From assembly GCF_001620265.1 (NCBI RefSeq), contig NZ_CP012661.1, positions 3,640,501 through 3,704,500 of the forward strand: a stretch of DNA of 64,000 nt, written 5' to 3'. Under the pieces are notes generated by a model, which was not told the origin of the DNA, made no database searches, and worked only from the letters and a program-made list of their open reading frames with translations. Origin of the DNA: Frigidibacter mobilis (lineage in GTDB: Bacteria > Pseudomonadota > Alphaproteobacteria > Rhodobacterales > Rhodobacteraceae). Made by a program: the position numbers and the translations under genes. Shown here in pieces: positions 51,207-60,097 of this stretch. Each line of letters opens with the position of its first letter. Position 1 is the stretch's first letter.

Positions 51207-51221
51207 TGGAAATATATTCCA
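51207..51221. promoter_or_regulatory. IclR-type operator candidate
   Basis: TGGAAATATATTCCA lies 16 bp before the IclR start in the LysR-IclR divergent gap. It agrees at 13 of 15 positions with the IclR-family consensus TGGAAATNATTTCCA as I remember it, and has TGGAA/TTCCA arms. Autoregulation is inferred. Confidence 0.6.
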
Positions 51222-51236
51222 AAATTAGCGTCCAGA

Positions 51237-52022
51237 ATGACCGCCTCGATTGATCGCACCCTCGCCATGCTGGAACTGCTGTCGCAGCACCCCGGGGGGC
51301 TGACCTTGCAGGCAGTGGCGACCCGGCTGGACCTGCCGCCCTCGGCCACACACCGGCTGCTGAACGACCTGTTGCGCCTTGGATATGTGTGCCAGCCGGC
51401 ACCGCAGGGGCCCTATGCGCTGACGCTGCGGCTTGCCGCGCTTGGCCTGTCCTGGCTGGGGCGCACGGGGCTTCCCGACATCGCGCAACCCGTGCTGGAC
51501 CGACTGGCCGAAGCGACCGGAGAGCTGGTGCGGCTGTCAGTGGCGGATGGTGCATCGCTGGTCTGGGTCGCGGTCGCGCAGGGGGCGAGCTCGGGCCTGC
51601 GCTACGACCCGGCGCGCGAGCAGGGCAGCGCAGCCTCTCTGGCCTACAGCGCCAGTGGTCGCGCCTGGGCCGCGCAGTTGCCGGAAGACCGGGCGCTGGC
51701 CCTGATCGCCGCGCAGGGCCTGACCCCACCTGAGGGGGCTGCACAGCGATCGCGACTCGATATGGCCGGAGTGCTCGGGGTGCTGGCCGGGACCCGGGCA
51801 GCAGGCCATGCCGAGGCGGTAGATTGCTTCCTGGACGGCATGGCCGCCATTGCCGTGCCTTTGTGGGCCGAGGGGGCACCGCGCGGTTGCCTCTCCATCG
51901 CGGGCCCGGCCGTCCGACTGACAGCGGCGCGGCGCGCAGAATTGCTACCAGTCCTACACGCCGCGGCAGAGGAAATCATCGCCATCGCGCCGGCATCGCG
52001 GCTGCTGCAGAGCGCGCGATGA
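51237..52022 (+). CDS. IclR-family regulator
   Basis: A 261-residue protein: IDRTLAMLELLSQHPGGLTL, QAVATRLDLPPSATHRLLND and LLRLGYVCQPAPQGPYAL form the winged helix; the effector domain has GASLVWVAVAQGASSGLRYD and SASGRAWAAQLPEDRALALI, with a usual C-terminal block MAAIAVPLWAEGAPRGCLSI. Its stop overlaps the flavoprotein start (ATGA), so the regulator and the two enzymes form one operon. The IclR-type palindrome in front suggests autocontrol. Confidence 0.9.
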   Translation: MTASIDRTLAMLELLSQHPGGLTLQAVATRLDLPPSATHRLLNDLLRLGYVCQPAPQGPYALTLRLAALGLSWLGRTGLPDIAQPVLDRLAEATGELVRLSVADGASLVWVAVAQGASSGLRYDPAREQGSAASLAYSASGRAWAAQLPEDRALALIAAQGLTPPEGAAQRSRLDMAGVLGVLAGTRAAGHAEAVDCFLDGMAAIAVPLWAEGAPRGCLSIAGPAVRLTAARRAELLPVLHAAAEEIIAIAPASRLLQSAR

Positions 52023-53702
52023 ACGTCGACTGCGACCTGCTGGTCATCGGCTCGGGCGCGGCGGGATTGTCGGCGGCCGTCACTGCCGCGCATCACGGAC
52101 TGCGGGTAATCGTGGTCGAGAAGGACGCGGTGCTGGGCGGTACAAGCGCCTGGTCGGGCGGCTGGATCTGGGCGCCGGGGAACCCCGTCTGCGCCCGCGC
52201 CGGAACCGTAGACAGCGCCGAGGCGGCAGAGGCCTATCTGCAGGAAGTGCTCGGCAGCCACTTTGACGCTCCGCGGGTCCGCGCCTTCCTGACCCATGCC
52301 CCCCGGATGGTCTCATTCTTCGAGACCCATACCGCCCTGACCTTCCAGCCCGGCAGCCAGATCCCTGATACCTATGGCCACTTGCCAGGCGCGGGCACCG
52401 GAGGACGCTCGGTCATCGCCGCGCCTTGTGACGGGCGGGCGCTTGGCCCGCTGATCCGTCTGTTGCGCGCACCTCTGCGCGAGACCAGTTTCTGGGGCCT
52501 GACGATCCAGGCCGGGGCCGACCTGCGGGCCTTTATGACCATGACACGCAAGCCGCGGGCCTTCGCCTATGTCAGCCGCCGGATGGCCCGACATCTTTGG
52601 GACCTGGCCCGCCACGGCCGGGCGATGCAGCTTCGCAACGGCAACGCCCTGGTCGCCCGGCTGATCCGCTCCGCCGCTGATCTGGGCGTGGAGTTCCGAA
52701 CCGTAAGCCCCGCGCTGCGGCTGCTGGCCGAGAACGGCCGGATCACCGGCGCCATCGTCGCCGCAGAGGGGGCAGAGCAGGCGATCCGCGCCACGCGCGG
52801 CGTGGTCCTGGCCTCGGGCGGCTTCCCCATGACGCTGCCCGCCGCGCAGCACAGTTTCCGCAGAACGGCACCCATGTCAGTCTCGCCGTGCCCACCGCCA
52901 CCGGCGACGGGCTGCGCATGGCCGAGGAACTGGGCGCCCTTCAGGGCCAAACCGCCAGCCCCGGCGCCTGGTGCCCGGTCTCGCTGGTGCGCTGGCCGGA
53001 CGGGCGGCAGGCGCCGTTCCCGCATATCGTCGAGCGGGGCAAGCCCGGCCTCATCGCCGTGCTGCCGAATGGCCAGCGCTTCTGCAACGAGGGGCTGGGG
53101 TATCACGACTTCGTCGAGGCCCTGCTGCGCGCTACCCGCCGGGCCTGCCGCCCGAGGCCTGGCTGATCGCCACCCGCACCTTTCAGCGCCGCTACGGCCT
53201 TGGCATCTCGCGCCCGTTTCCGCTGCCGCTGCGGCCCTGGCTGCGGCGCGGTTACCTGAAGACCGGTCAGACGCCCGAGGCTCTGGCGGTAGCCTGCGGC
53301 ATCGACCCCGCTGGCCTGCGCGCCACCTTGGACGACTGGAACCGCCACGCCGCACAGGGGGAGGACCCCGCCTTCCACCGCGGCACCACGCCCTATATGC
53401 GCCTGCAGGGAGATGCGACGCACGGCCCCAACCCCTGCGTCGCGCCGATCGACCGCCCGCCCTATCTGGCCGTCAAGGTCATCCCCGGCAGCTTCGGCAC
53501 CTTTGCCGGGCTGGAAACCGACGCCGCCGCCCGTGTGCTGCGGGACGGCGCCCCCATCCCCGGCCTTTATGCGGCGGGCACCGACATGGCCTCGGTGATG
53601 GGCGGCTTCTATCCGGCGGGCGGCATCAACCTAGGCCCCGCCCTGACCTTTGGCCATATCGCCGCGCTGCATGCCGCAGGCGCGTTGGAGGACGCAACAT
53701 GA
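52019..53702 (+). pseudogene. FAD-dependent oxidoreductase of the 3-ketosteroid dehydrogenase/fumarate reductase group, with two frameshifts
   Basis: The first frame has the FAD loop CDLLVIGSGAAGLSAAVTAA, VVEKDAVLGGTSAWSGGWIW and RGVVLASGGFPMTLPAA. At about 52858 the sequence moves to a second frame (VPTATGDGLRMAEELGALQG, LPNGQRFCNEGLGYHDFVEA) and at about 53131 to a third (YPPGLPPEAWLIATRTFQRR, VKVIPGSFGTFAGLETDAAA, YAAGTDMASVMGGFYPAGGI). Each step is explained by one missing base. Reassembled, the protein is about 561 residues and complete. Relatives oxidise ring carboxylates or steroids; here a hydroaromatic acid is a sensible guess. Its two shifts make it the strongest test of sequence quality in this window. 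Confidence 0.82.
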
Positions 53703-54514
53703 CCCCGATCTCTCTGGCCCATCTGACGGTGATCGACCTGCCGCCGCCGCGGATGATCCGGCTGGCGGCCGAGCTGGGATATGACCGGGTCGGCCTGCGG
53801 CTGATCCGGGTCACGGACACGAGCCCCGGCTATCCGCTGCATGAAGACCCCGCCGCCCTGCGCGAGACGCTGACGGCGCTGGACGAAACCGGCATCACCG
53901 TCAACGACATAGAGTTCATCCGCCTGACGCCCGACTTCCGCCCCGAGGCCTTCACCGCCTTTCTGGCCACCGGCGCCGCCCTCAGTGCGCGTCATGTCAT
54001 CTGCGCGCCCTATGATGACGACCACGCCCGGCTGGCTGCCAATCTGGCCGCCTTCCAGACCCTCGCCCACCCCCACGGCCTGACCTGCGTGCTGGAGTTC
54101 TTCCCCTGGACCTCGGTGCCGAACCTCGCAACCGCGCGAACCGTGGTGGAGCGGACGGGCATGGCGGAAATCGGCATCCTGGTGGACACGCTGCACTTTG
54201 ACCGCTCTGCCAGCTCGCTGGCCGACCTGGAGAACCTGCCTGCCTCGCGGCTACCTTTTGTGCATCTGTGCGATGCCGCCGTTCATCCGCCCTACTCGAC
54301 CGAAGAGCTGCTGCACGCCGGCCGCGCCGAGCGCCTGCCTCCCGGCGAGGGGCAGATAGATCTGGCTGCGATCCTGGCGCGCCTGCCACAGGGGCTGCCG
54401 GTGGCGCTCGAGGTGCCGATGACCGGCCTTCAGGCCCAACAGGGCAGCGCAGAGGTCGCCGCGCGGGCGCTGCATGCGGCACGCCGGCTGCTGGGACCGG
54501 CGGGCCGGGTGTGA
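53699..54514 (+). CDS. Sugar phosphate isomerase/epimerase-like TIM-barrel protein
   Basis: A 271-residue protein of the AP-endonuclease-2 fold: MTPISLAHLTVIDLPPPRMI, ELGYDRVGLRLIRVTDTSPG, ALDETGITVNDIEFIRLTPD, GLTCVLEFFPWTSVPNLATA (metal Glu), ILVDTLHFDRSASSLADLEN (Asp/His ligands) and FVHLCDAAVH. Relatives include 3-dehydroshikimate dehydratases, 2-keto-myo-inositol dehydratases and epimerases. It overlaps the flavoprotein gene by 4 bp. In this setting a dehydratase or isomerase acting on the flavoprotein product is plausible. Which reaction it catalyses cannot be told. Confidence 0.82.
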   Translation: MTPISLAHLTVIDLPPPRMIRLAAELGYDRVGLRLIRVTDTSPGYPLHEDPAALRETLTALDETGITVNDIEFIRLTPDFRPEAFTAFLATGAALSARHVICAPYDDDHARLAANLAAFQTLAHPHGLTCVLEFFPWTSVPNLATARTVVERTGMAEIGILVDTLHFDRSASSLADLENLPASRLPFVHLCDAAVHPPYSTEELLHAGRAERLPPGEGQIDLAAILARLPQGLPVALEVPMTGLQAQQGSAEVAARALHAARRLLGPAGRV

Positions 54515-55092
54515 ACGAGGTCGACAGGCGGACAGGATCTGACTGGCCTATCTTGCGACCAATCGACCTGTCTCGCCCCCATTTGCTGAAGCCCTCGCCG
54601 GAGTTTTACGCGATTGCGGATCCCTGAGGTCCAAGTGCCGGAAACACAGGTCCGCGCGGATCCGGCACAATCATCTTCTTAGAAACTGCTGCTAGATTCC
54701 GGGCTACTCCCACACCCGGAGCTCTTGCCGATGCGGCCTGCGGATGTCGTGAGCGCAGATGTCACAAGAGGCCTCGCCCCAGGCTGAAGATCGCGGGCAT
54801 GCGCCGGCTCGTCAGCGGCAATGGCAGCACGCAAGGAGCTGCACCTGATCGGCCAACGTGCGTCCAGGCTTCGCCCCATTGTCGAGTTGGAAAGTCCGCC
54901 CAAAGCCCTGGATTCGGCCGGGATCGCCAGCCTGAAGGTTGCGGGACGGAAGCGCTCCCGTCGCGGGGCGATATCATCGCCCGTCCTGCGCAGCCGGAAC
55001 CGCGTGTCTGCGGCCCTGGACCCACAGCGCAGATTCCGGCCCCGCCCTTCAGGCAGAGGAGCCCGAACCGACACATCCGCGGCTGCCGCCAA
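54515..55092. other. Gene-free stretch between catabolic and chemotaxis regions
   Basis: No frame in this 578 bp matches a family or has a credible start. A small stem TCCGGG/CCCGGA (54698-54720) lies between the operons and may be part of a weak terminator for the plus-strand IclR operon. The rest shows no repeats or promoter I can support. Confidence 0.5.
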
Positions 55093-56709
55093 TCAGAACA
55101 GGATCGAGTCGGCGGCATCTTCCGCGCTCAATTTTGCAGGGGCATCGATGGGCGGCGCAGCACTGCCTGTCAGGAGCCGGTGCACAGCCCGCTCGCGTTC
55201 CATCGTGTAAAGCTCTTCAAAGCGGCCGAGTGTACTGAGGTCCTCTCTCTCAGCAGCAGGTGCGCTTGCCCCCGCCATCGCCCGCAGATCACTCTGGGTT
55301 GCGCGGACACGCTCAACGGCAGAGCGGCATCGCCGTACTGCTTCGACCAGCACCGCGGCCGCCTCCGCGGCTCTGTCGCGCATTTTCGTAAGATTGGATA
55401 GCGCCGCATCTGCGGTGTCCAGTGCACTTGCGCAGGTCGCCATCGCGGCACGAAACTCTGCTGCGGAGGCCACCGTCGCGGCGACCCGGGCGCTGTCGAA
55501 ACCCTCTGACAGATTTCCGATGGCACGCCGACACACGACCGACTGGCGGCCCGCCACCACGGCGCTGGCATGGACGGCTTCAGCAAGCACACCCAAGGCA
55601 GCGCGGGCCGGCCCTGACCGGGCCGTGAGCAGCGTCGCATTGATCGCGGCATGTTTGATCGAGGCGGCACTGCGCCCAAGCCCGGCGAAGCGCGATTCGG
55701 CCGCGCCGATACTGGCGCTGATCGCATCCGCGGCGGCCGCGACCTTGTCGAGCGCGGCAACCATCTCTGCCTCACGGCTCTGGGCCGCCTGCATGGCGGC
55801 GCGGCGTGCGCGCACCGCTGCGGCCACCGGACCCTCCCCGCCGCCCTCGCCGAAACCGGCGCGCAGTTCCGCTCCCAGCGCATCAAGCCGGTCGAGGGCC
55901 CTTGCCGCCACGTCGCAAACGGCTTCGGCATCCTCCGCAAGGGCGGAGATCTGAACCGCCGCAAGGGCAGCGGTCCCTGGAGCGCCATCATCCATGATCG
56001 CCTCCACATGCGCGAGGCGCTGCGCGAATTCGTCTGCAAACTGAACGCCTGCGATCAGGGCCTTGGTCTCGCGGCGGGCAATATCGGCCGCATCGCGCGC
56101 CTGGGCTGCAAGGCGGGTGCGCAATGCAGCCGTTTCGCGGGCCGTCGTCTCTGCGGACGGACCGCCGGCATCAAGCGCAATGACAGACTGGTTGAGCGCG
56201 CGAAGTGCCAGCGCAGCCGCATCCCGCGCTTCCAGGCGGCTGTCGGTGACGGCACAGACACCTGCATCCAGCGCGCGGGCATCGGCGGCCAGGCCCTCGA
56301 TAAACCCGCGCAGTGTGCGGATATAATCCTCAAGCCCCGGCGCGTTCAGCGACCGGGCCGTGATCAGGGTCAGCGAGGACACGGCCCCAAGGGCGCGGGC
56401 CTCCCCGTCGATCCGGCTGAGAGAGTCGCGCGCCTCGGCCGCAGCCGCCCCGTATCCCGCCGCGACAGGAGCATCCATCCCCAGCAGGTCAATCAGCCCA
56501 CGCGCCGCGCTCAGGACCGCTGCCGCGGGGTCCGGCCCCCCGCTGTCGGCATTGAGAAGGGCAGACAGGTCGGCGGTTTGGCGCAGAAGGCCACCAACCC
56601 CGCGCTGCACGTCACCCAGACGATCCGCAAGCGTCTCGAAGGCCGCGCCACATGCGGCGCGCACCCCCTCCGTCGCATCCCTGGCCGTTCTGGTGATCTG
56701 TATGTTCAT
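55093..56709 (-). CDS. Soluble, degenerate MCP-like protein beside the che operon
   Basis: A 538-residue, almost wholly helical, Ala-rich protein without signal peptide or membrane spans. The region IKHAAINATLLTARSGPARA through ALGVLAEAVHASAVVAGRQS follows the MCP signalling hairpin pattern (LNAxxEAARAGxxGxGFAVVAxEVRxLA) with most conserved residues changed. The N-terminal 300 residues repeat heptad-like helices. It is divergent from the STAS gene across 143 bp. A role as CheA/CheW-interacting cytoplasmic receptor, or as an inert scaffold, is possible; no enzymatic motif was found. Confidence 0.68.
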   Translation of the reverse strand: MNIQITRTARDATEGVRAACGAAFETLADRLGDVQRGVGGLLRQTADLSALLNADSGGPDPAAAVLSAARGLIDLLGMDAPVAAGYGAAAAEARDSLSRIDGEARALGAVSSLTLITARSLNAPGLEDYIRTLRGFIEGLAADARALDAGVCAVTDSRLEARDAAALALRALNQSVIALDAGGPSAETTARETAALRTRLAAQARDAADIARRETKALIAGVQFADEFAQRLAHVEAIMDDGAPGTAALAAVQISALAEDAEAVCDVAARALDRLDALGAELRAGFGEGGGEGPVAAAVRARRAAMQAAQSREAEMVAALDKVAAAADAISASIGAAESRFAGLGRSAASIKHAAINATLLTARSGPARAALGVLAEAVHASAVVAGRQSVVCRRAIGNLSEGFDSARVAATVASAAEFRAAMATCASALDTADAALSNLTKMRDRAAEAAAVLVEAVRRCRSAVERVRATQSDLRAMAGASAPAAEREDLSTLGRFEELYTMERERAVHRLLTGSAAPPIDAPAKLSAEDAADSILF

Positions 56710-56852
56710 GGATCCCGCACCTGTCGCACCGGTGCCACCATCGCCCGGAAAACGGAAAGAAATCGTAACGGCCAGCAAGCGCCCTGAATCAGGAGCAGCG
56801 TTATCGGCTTCTCAAGGAATCGGGACCTAGATGGCCGCGAAAGGAGATCGGC

Positions 56853-57116
56853 ATGACAGACATTATTGCACCGATGACCGGCGATTCCTGGCTGATAAAG
56901 GGCGATGCAGACGTGCAGGCGGCGCCGGGAATACTTGCCTCGCTGCTGCTCTCGCTTGAGGAGGCAGGGCCGGACACCCCTGTCCTGCTGGACCTGACCA
57001 GCACCCCTCCGACCGCGCCCGCCCTGCAGCTTTTGCAAGCAGCCCGGCGTTCGCTTGAAAATCGCGGCGCTTTTGCCGGTTTCGGCCCGCTTGCGGCAGA
57101 TCTTTCCATCGTCTGA
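56853..57116 (+). CDS. STAS-domain protein
   Basis: An 87-residue protein: WLIKGDADVQAAPGILASLL, TPVLLDLTSTPPTAPALQLL and QAARRSLENRGAFAGFGPLA give the STAS fold of anti-sigma factor antagonist-like proteins. The phospho-acceptor Ser/Thr position is taken by the TSTPP segment. STAS genes open several alphaproteobacterial che operons. The start ATG follows AAGGAGAT. It ends 58 bp before cheY. Confidence 0.8.
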   Translation: MTDIIAPMTGDSWLIKGDADVQAAPGILASLLLSLEEAGPDTPVLLDLTSTPPTAPALQLLQAARRSLENRGAFAGFGPLAADLSIV

Positions 57117-57174
57117 CGCGGCGCGGCCAAACGTCCCGTCGTCCGCACCTCGAAAGCCGTTCTTGGAGAACCTG

Positions 57175-57540
57175 ATGAGCCGAACCGTTCTGACTGTAGA
57201 TGACAGCAAGGCGATCCGCGACATGGTCGCGTTCACGTTGGAGCCGGAGGGCTATCGCGTCATCGGGGCCGCCGATGGGGCAGAGGGTCTGACGCGCTTC
57301 AAGTCCGAAACTGTCAGCCTCGTGATTACCGATCTGAACATGCCGGTGATGAACGGCATAGAGATGATCCGCAAACTTCGGGCGGAGCCGACGGGTTCGG
57401 GCGTGCCCATCGTGATGCTGACGACCGAAACCAAACCCGAGATGAAGGCAGAAGGCAAGGCCGCCGGGGCAACGGGCTGGATCAGCAAACCCTTCGACGC
57501 CGACACGCTGGTCGCCGTCGCCAAGAAACTGGCGGGCTGA
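57175..57540 (+). CDS. cheY: Chemotaxis response regulator
   Basis: A 121-residue single receiver domain: VLTVDDSKAIRDMVAFTLEP with the acidic pair, LVITDLNMPVMNGIEMIRKL with Asp53 as phosphorylation site, IVMLTTETKPEMK with the Thr, and GWISKPFD with the Lys. It carries the signal from CheA to the flagellar motor or acts as a phosphate sink. GGAG lies 10 bases before the ATG; the frame is open upstream to 57055 but overlaps the STAS gene. Three bases separate its stop from cheA. Confidence 0.93.
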   Translation: MSRTVLTVDDSKAIRDMVAFTLEPEGYRVIGAADGAEGLTRFKSETVSLVITDLNMPVMNGIEMIRKLRAEPTGSGVPIVMLTTETKPEMKAEGKAAGATGWISKPFDADTLVAVAKKLAG

Positions 57541-57543
57541 GGC

Positions 57544-59547
57544 ATGGACGATATCAACCCCGCCATCGCCACATTCGTGCAAGAAGCCCGCGACCTGCTC
57601 GAGGGCCTGGAAGGCCTGCTGCTGGATCTGGAGCGCGGAGCCGACCCCGGCCAAGTGGATCCGGTCCAGGTCGATGCGGTCTTTCGCACCCTGCACACGA
57701 TCAAGGGCTCTGGCGCCATGTTCGGGTTCGGAACCCTGGCGCAGTTCACCCATCATTTCGAAGAGGCATTCGACCGGGTCCGCGAAGGCAAGCTGAGCAT
57801 CGACCAGCGCCTGATAGACCTGTCACTGCGCGCGCGTGACCACATGACAGCGCTGCTCGACTGTGGCAGCGACGGCGCCGCAGCCGATGAGCTGGCCACC
57901 GGACAAGAGGCGTCCGATCTGCTGGTGGGCCTGGCTGCGATCACCGGCGAGGCGCCGCCGGTCAAGACAGCCGAACCCGGCGCAGGCGTGCAGGACGCGG
58001 CCGGCACCGCCCGGATGCGACGCTGGTCGATCCTGTTTCGGCCAGAGCCAAGCGCGCTGCGCAACGGAATGCGGCCAGACCTGCTCATGGCGGAACTCGC
58101 GGGGTTCGGCACGTTGGACATGGCTGTCGACGTGTCGGCGGTGCCGCCGCTCGAAGACCTCGCGGCCGACGAATGCCTGCTCGCCTGGCGATGCACGCTC
58201 GAAACCGACAAGCCGCGCAGCGTGATCGAGGCGGTATTCATCTTCGCCGATGATGCGCAACTCGAGATCGAAGAGATCGCCGATCCTGCCGACGAGTCCC
58301 GCGCCGCCACGGGCAACGCAGGCACCGCGCCCGCCGCCAGGGCTCAGGCGGCCAAGCCTGCCGCAAATGCCCCAGGCGAAAGCGTCCGGGTTCCGGCCGG
58401 GAAACTCGACGAGATCATGGACCAGCTTGGCGAGCTGGTGATCGTGCAGGCGCGGCTCAACCAGATTTCCAGCGCCCGCGGCGATGCCGAGCTGGAAAGC
58501 GTCGCGGAAGAGGTGGAGCGGCTGGTGACCGGACTTCGGGACGCCACGCTGTCGGTGCGGATGATGCCGATCGAAGCAGTGTTCGGCAAGTTCCGGCGCG
58601 TCGTGCGCGACCTCTCTGCCGAGCTGAGCAAGGACGTTGCCCTTATCACGGAAGGCGGCGAGACCGAGATCGACAAGAACGTCATCGACCGCCTGTCGGA
58701 GCCGCTGGTCCACATGATCCGCAACAGCATGGATCACGGGCTGGAAGGTGCCGACCGTCGCCGTGCGGCGGGCAAGCCCGTCCGCGGAACGGTGCGCCTG
58801 TCGGCGCGCCAGGAGGGCGGCGAAGTGCTGATCGCCATCGAGGATGACGGCGCGGGCCTTGATGCCGAGGCGATCCGTGCCAAGGCGCTGGAGCGCGGGT
58901 TGCTGTCGCCCGACGCGCAGCCGACGACGACAGAACTGCACCAGCTGATCTTCTCGCCGGGGTTCTCGACGGCAAAGGCGCTGTCCTCCGTCTCGGGGCG
59001 CGGCGTGGGGATGGACGCGGTCCGCTCCACCGTCGACGCCTTGCGGGGGACGGTGGAGGTGATGTCGCATCCGGGGCGCGGCACGCGGGTCACCCTGCGC
59101 CTGCCGGTAACGCTGGCAATCATCGACGGATTGCTGGTGCGGCTCGGCGAGGCGGTCTTCGTCATCCCGCTGTCGGTGGTGGAGGAATGCGTCGAGATGG
59201 AAGTCGCCGAACGGCGGCGCGAGTCCGGGCGCACCATCTTGCAGATCCGCGAGCATCTGGTTCCGTTCCTCGACCTCGATGACGTATTCTCGCGTCCGCC
59301 CAGCACCGAGCCGCGGCGCCGTGTGGTGATCGTCAAGGCCGACGGGGCGCGCATCGGGCTCGTGGTCGATGACATCCTTGGCCAGAACCAGACCGTCATC
59401 AAGACCCTCAGCGTCTACCACCGCGATGTGCAGGGCTTTGCCGGCGCCACCATCCTTGGCGACGGCGGCGTGGCGCTCATCATCGATGTCGCCATGCTCG
59501 CGCGCCGGGCGCAAGCCGAGCGTGCCGCCATCCGCCCGGTCGCATGA
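57544..59547 (+). CDS. cheA: Chemotaxis histidine kinase
   Basis: A 667-residue CheA. P1 (1-110) holds FRTLHTIKGSGAMFGFGTLA with His51. A variable region (about 130-260) lacks a clear P2. P3 dimerisation is KLDEIMDQLGELVIVQARLN. P4 ATPase is LVHMIRNSMDHGLEGADRRR (N box), EDDGAGLDAEAIRAKALERG (G1) and SSVSGRGVGMDAVRSTVDAL (G2). P5 (about 540-667) is CheW-like: ATLAIIDGLLVRLGEAVFVI-type. It autophosphorylates in response to receptors. It overlaps cheW by 4 bp. Confidence 0.95.
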   Translation: MDDINPAIATFVQEARDLLEGLEGLLLDLERGADPGQVDPVQVDAVFRTLHTIKGSGAMFGFGTLAQFTHHFEEAFDRVREGKLSIDQRLIDLSLRARDHMTALLDCGSDGAAADELATGQEASDLLVGLAAITGEAPPVKTAEPGAGVQDAAGTARMRRWSILFRPEPSALRNGMRPDLLMAELAGFGTLDMAVDVSAVPPLEDLAADECLLAWRCTLETDKPRSVIEAVFIFADDAQLEIEEIADPADESRAATGNAGTAPAARAQAAKPAANAPGESVRVPAGKLDEIMDQLGELVIVQARLNQISSARGDAELESVAEEVERLVTGLRDATLSVRMMPIEAVFGKFRRVVRDLSAELSKDVALITEGGETEIDKNVIDRLSEPLVHMIRNSMDHGLEGADRRRAAGKPVRGTVRLSARQEGGEVLIAIEDDGAGLDAEAIRAKALERGLLSPDAQPTTTELHQLIFSPGFSTAKALSSVSGRGVGMDAVRSTVDALRGTVEVMSHPGRGTRVTLRLPVTLAIIDGLLVRLGEAVFVIPLSVVEECVEMEVAERRRESGRTILQIREHLVPFLDLDDVFSRPPSTEPRRRVVIVKADGARIGLVVDDILGQNQTVIKTLSVYHRDVQGFAGATILGDGGVALIIDVAMLARRAQAERAAIRPVA

Positions 59548-60083
59548 AGGAGATCGCCTTGCCCCAGACTGCCCTGACAAAAACACTTGCAGAGACGACG
59601 CTTGGACTGCGTCGCCCGCCCAGTATGCCGGACATGGTACTGATTTTCACGCTGTCCGGCGAAGCTTTCGCCATTTCGGTCAGCGCCGTGCATGAGATCC
59701 TCGATCCGATCCCGGCCACCCGCGTGCCCAACGCATCGGCCTTCGCGCCCGGCCTGATCAACGTCCGGGGCACGATAGCGCCGCTGGTAGATGTACGTCA
59801 GCGCTTGCGCATGCCGCCCGCCGCGTCCAGCGCGGATGCCAGGGTGATCGTGCTGGAGTTGCCGGTCGGGGGCGCGCCGACCCGGCTCGCCATCCTCGCC
59901 GACGGTGTGGAAGAGGTCATCGAAGCCGATCTCGCCGCGCTGGAAGCCGTGCCTGAACTCGGGGCCCGCTGGCCCGAGCAATTCGTCAAGGGCGTCGCCC
60001 ATCGTGGTGATGGTCTCGTCATCCTTCTCGATACTGAAACCCTGTTTCGTCCCGATGGCTCCACCGGCGCCGACCCTGCTTGA
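59544..60083 (+). CDS. cheW: CheW coupling protein, first copy
   Basis: A 179-residue Che[61 protein letters not shown] and [20 protein letters not shown]. It links CheA P5 to the receptor. About 30 N-terminal residues are extra compared with a minimal CheW. The overlap with the cheA stop argues for stoichiometric production. A second cheW lies after the receptor gene; the two differ clearly. Confidence 0.92.
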   Translation: MKEIALPQTALTKTLAETTLGLRRPPSMPDMVLIFTLSGEAFAISVSAVHEILDPIPATRVPNASAFAPGLINVRGTIAPLVDVRQRLRMPPAASSADARVIVLELPVGGAPTRLAILADGVEEVIEADLAALEAVPELGARWPEQFVKGVAHRGDGLVILLDTETLFRPDGSTGADPA

Positions 60084-60097
60084 ACAAGGACATTCCC

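Noticed and set aside
51824..54514. An 896-codon open frame spanning the IclR end, flavoprotein and isomerase
   Set aside because: It is a product of high GC and of the frameshifts; only its middle and end match protein families, which are better described as separate genes.
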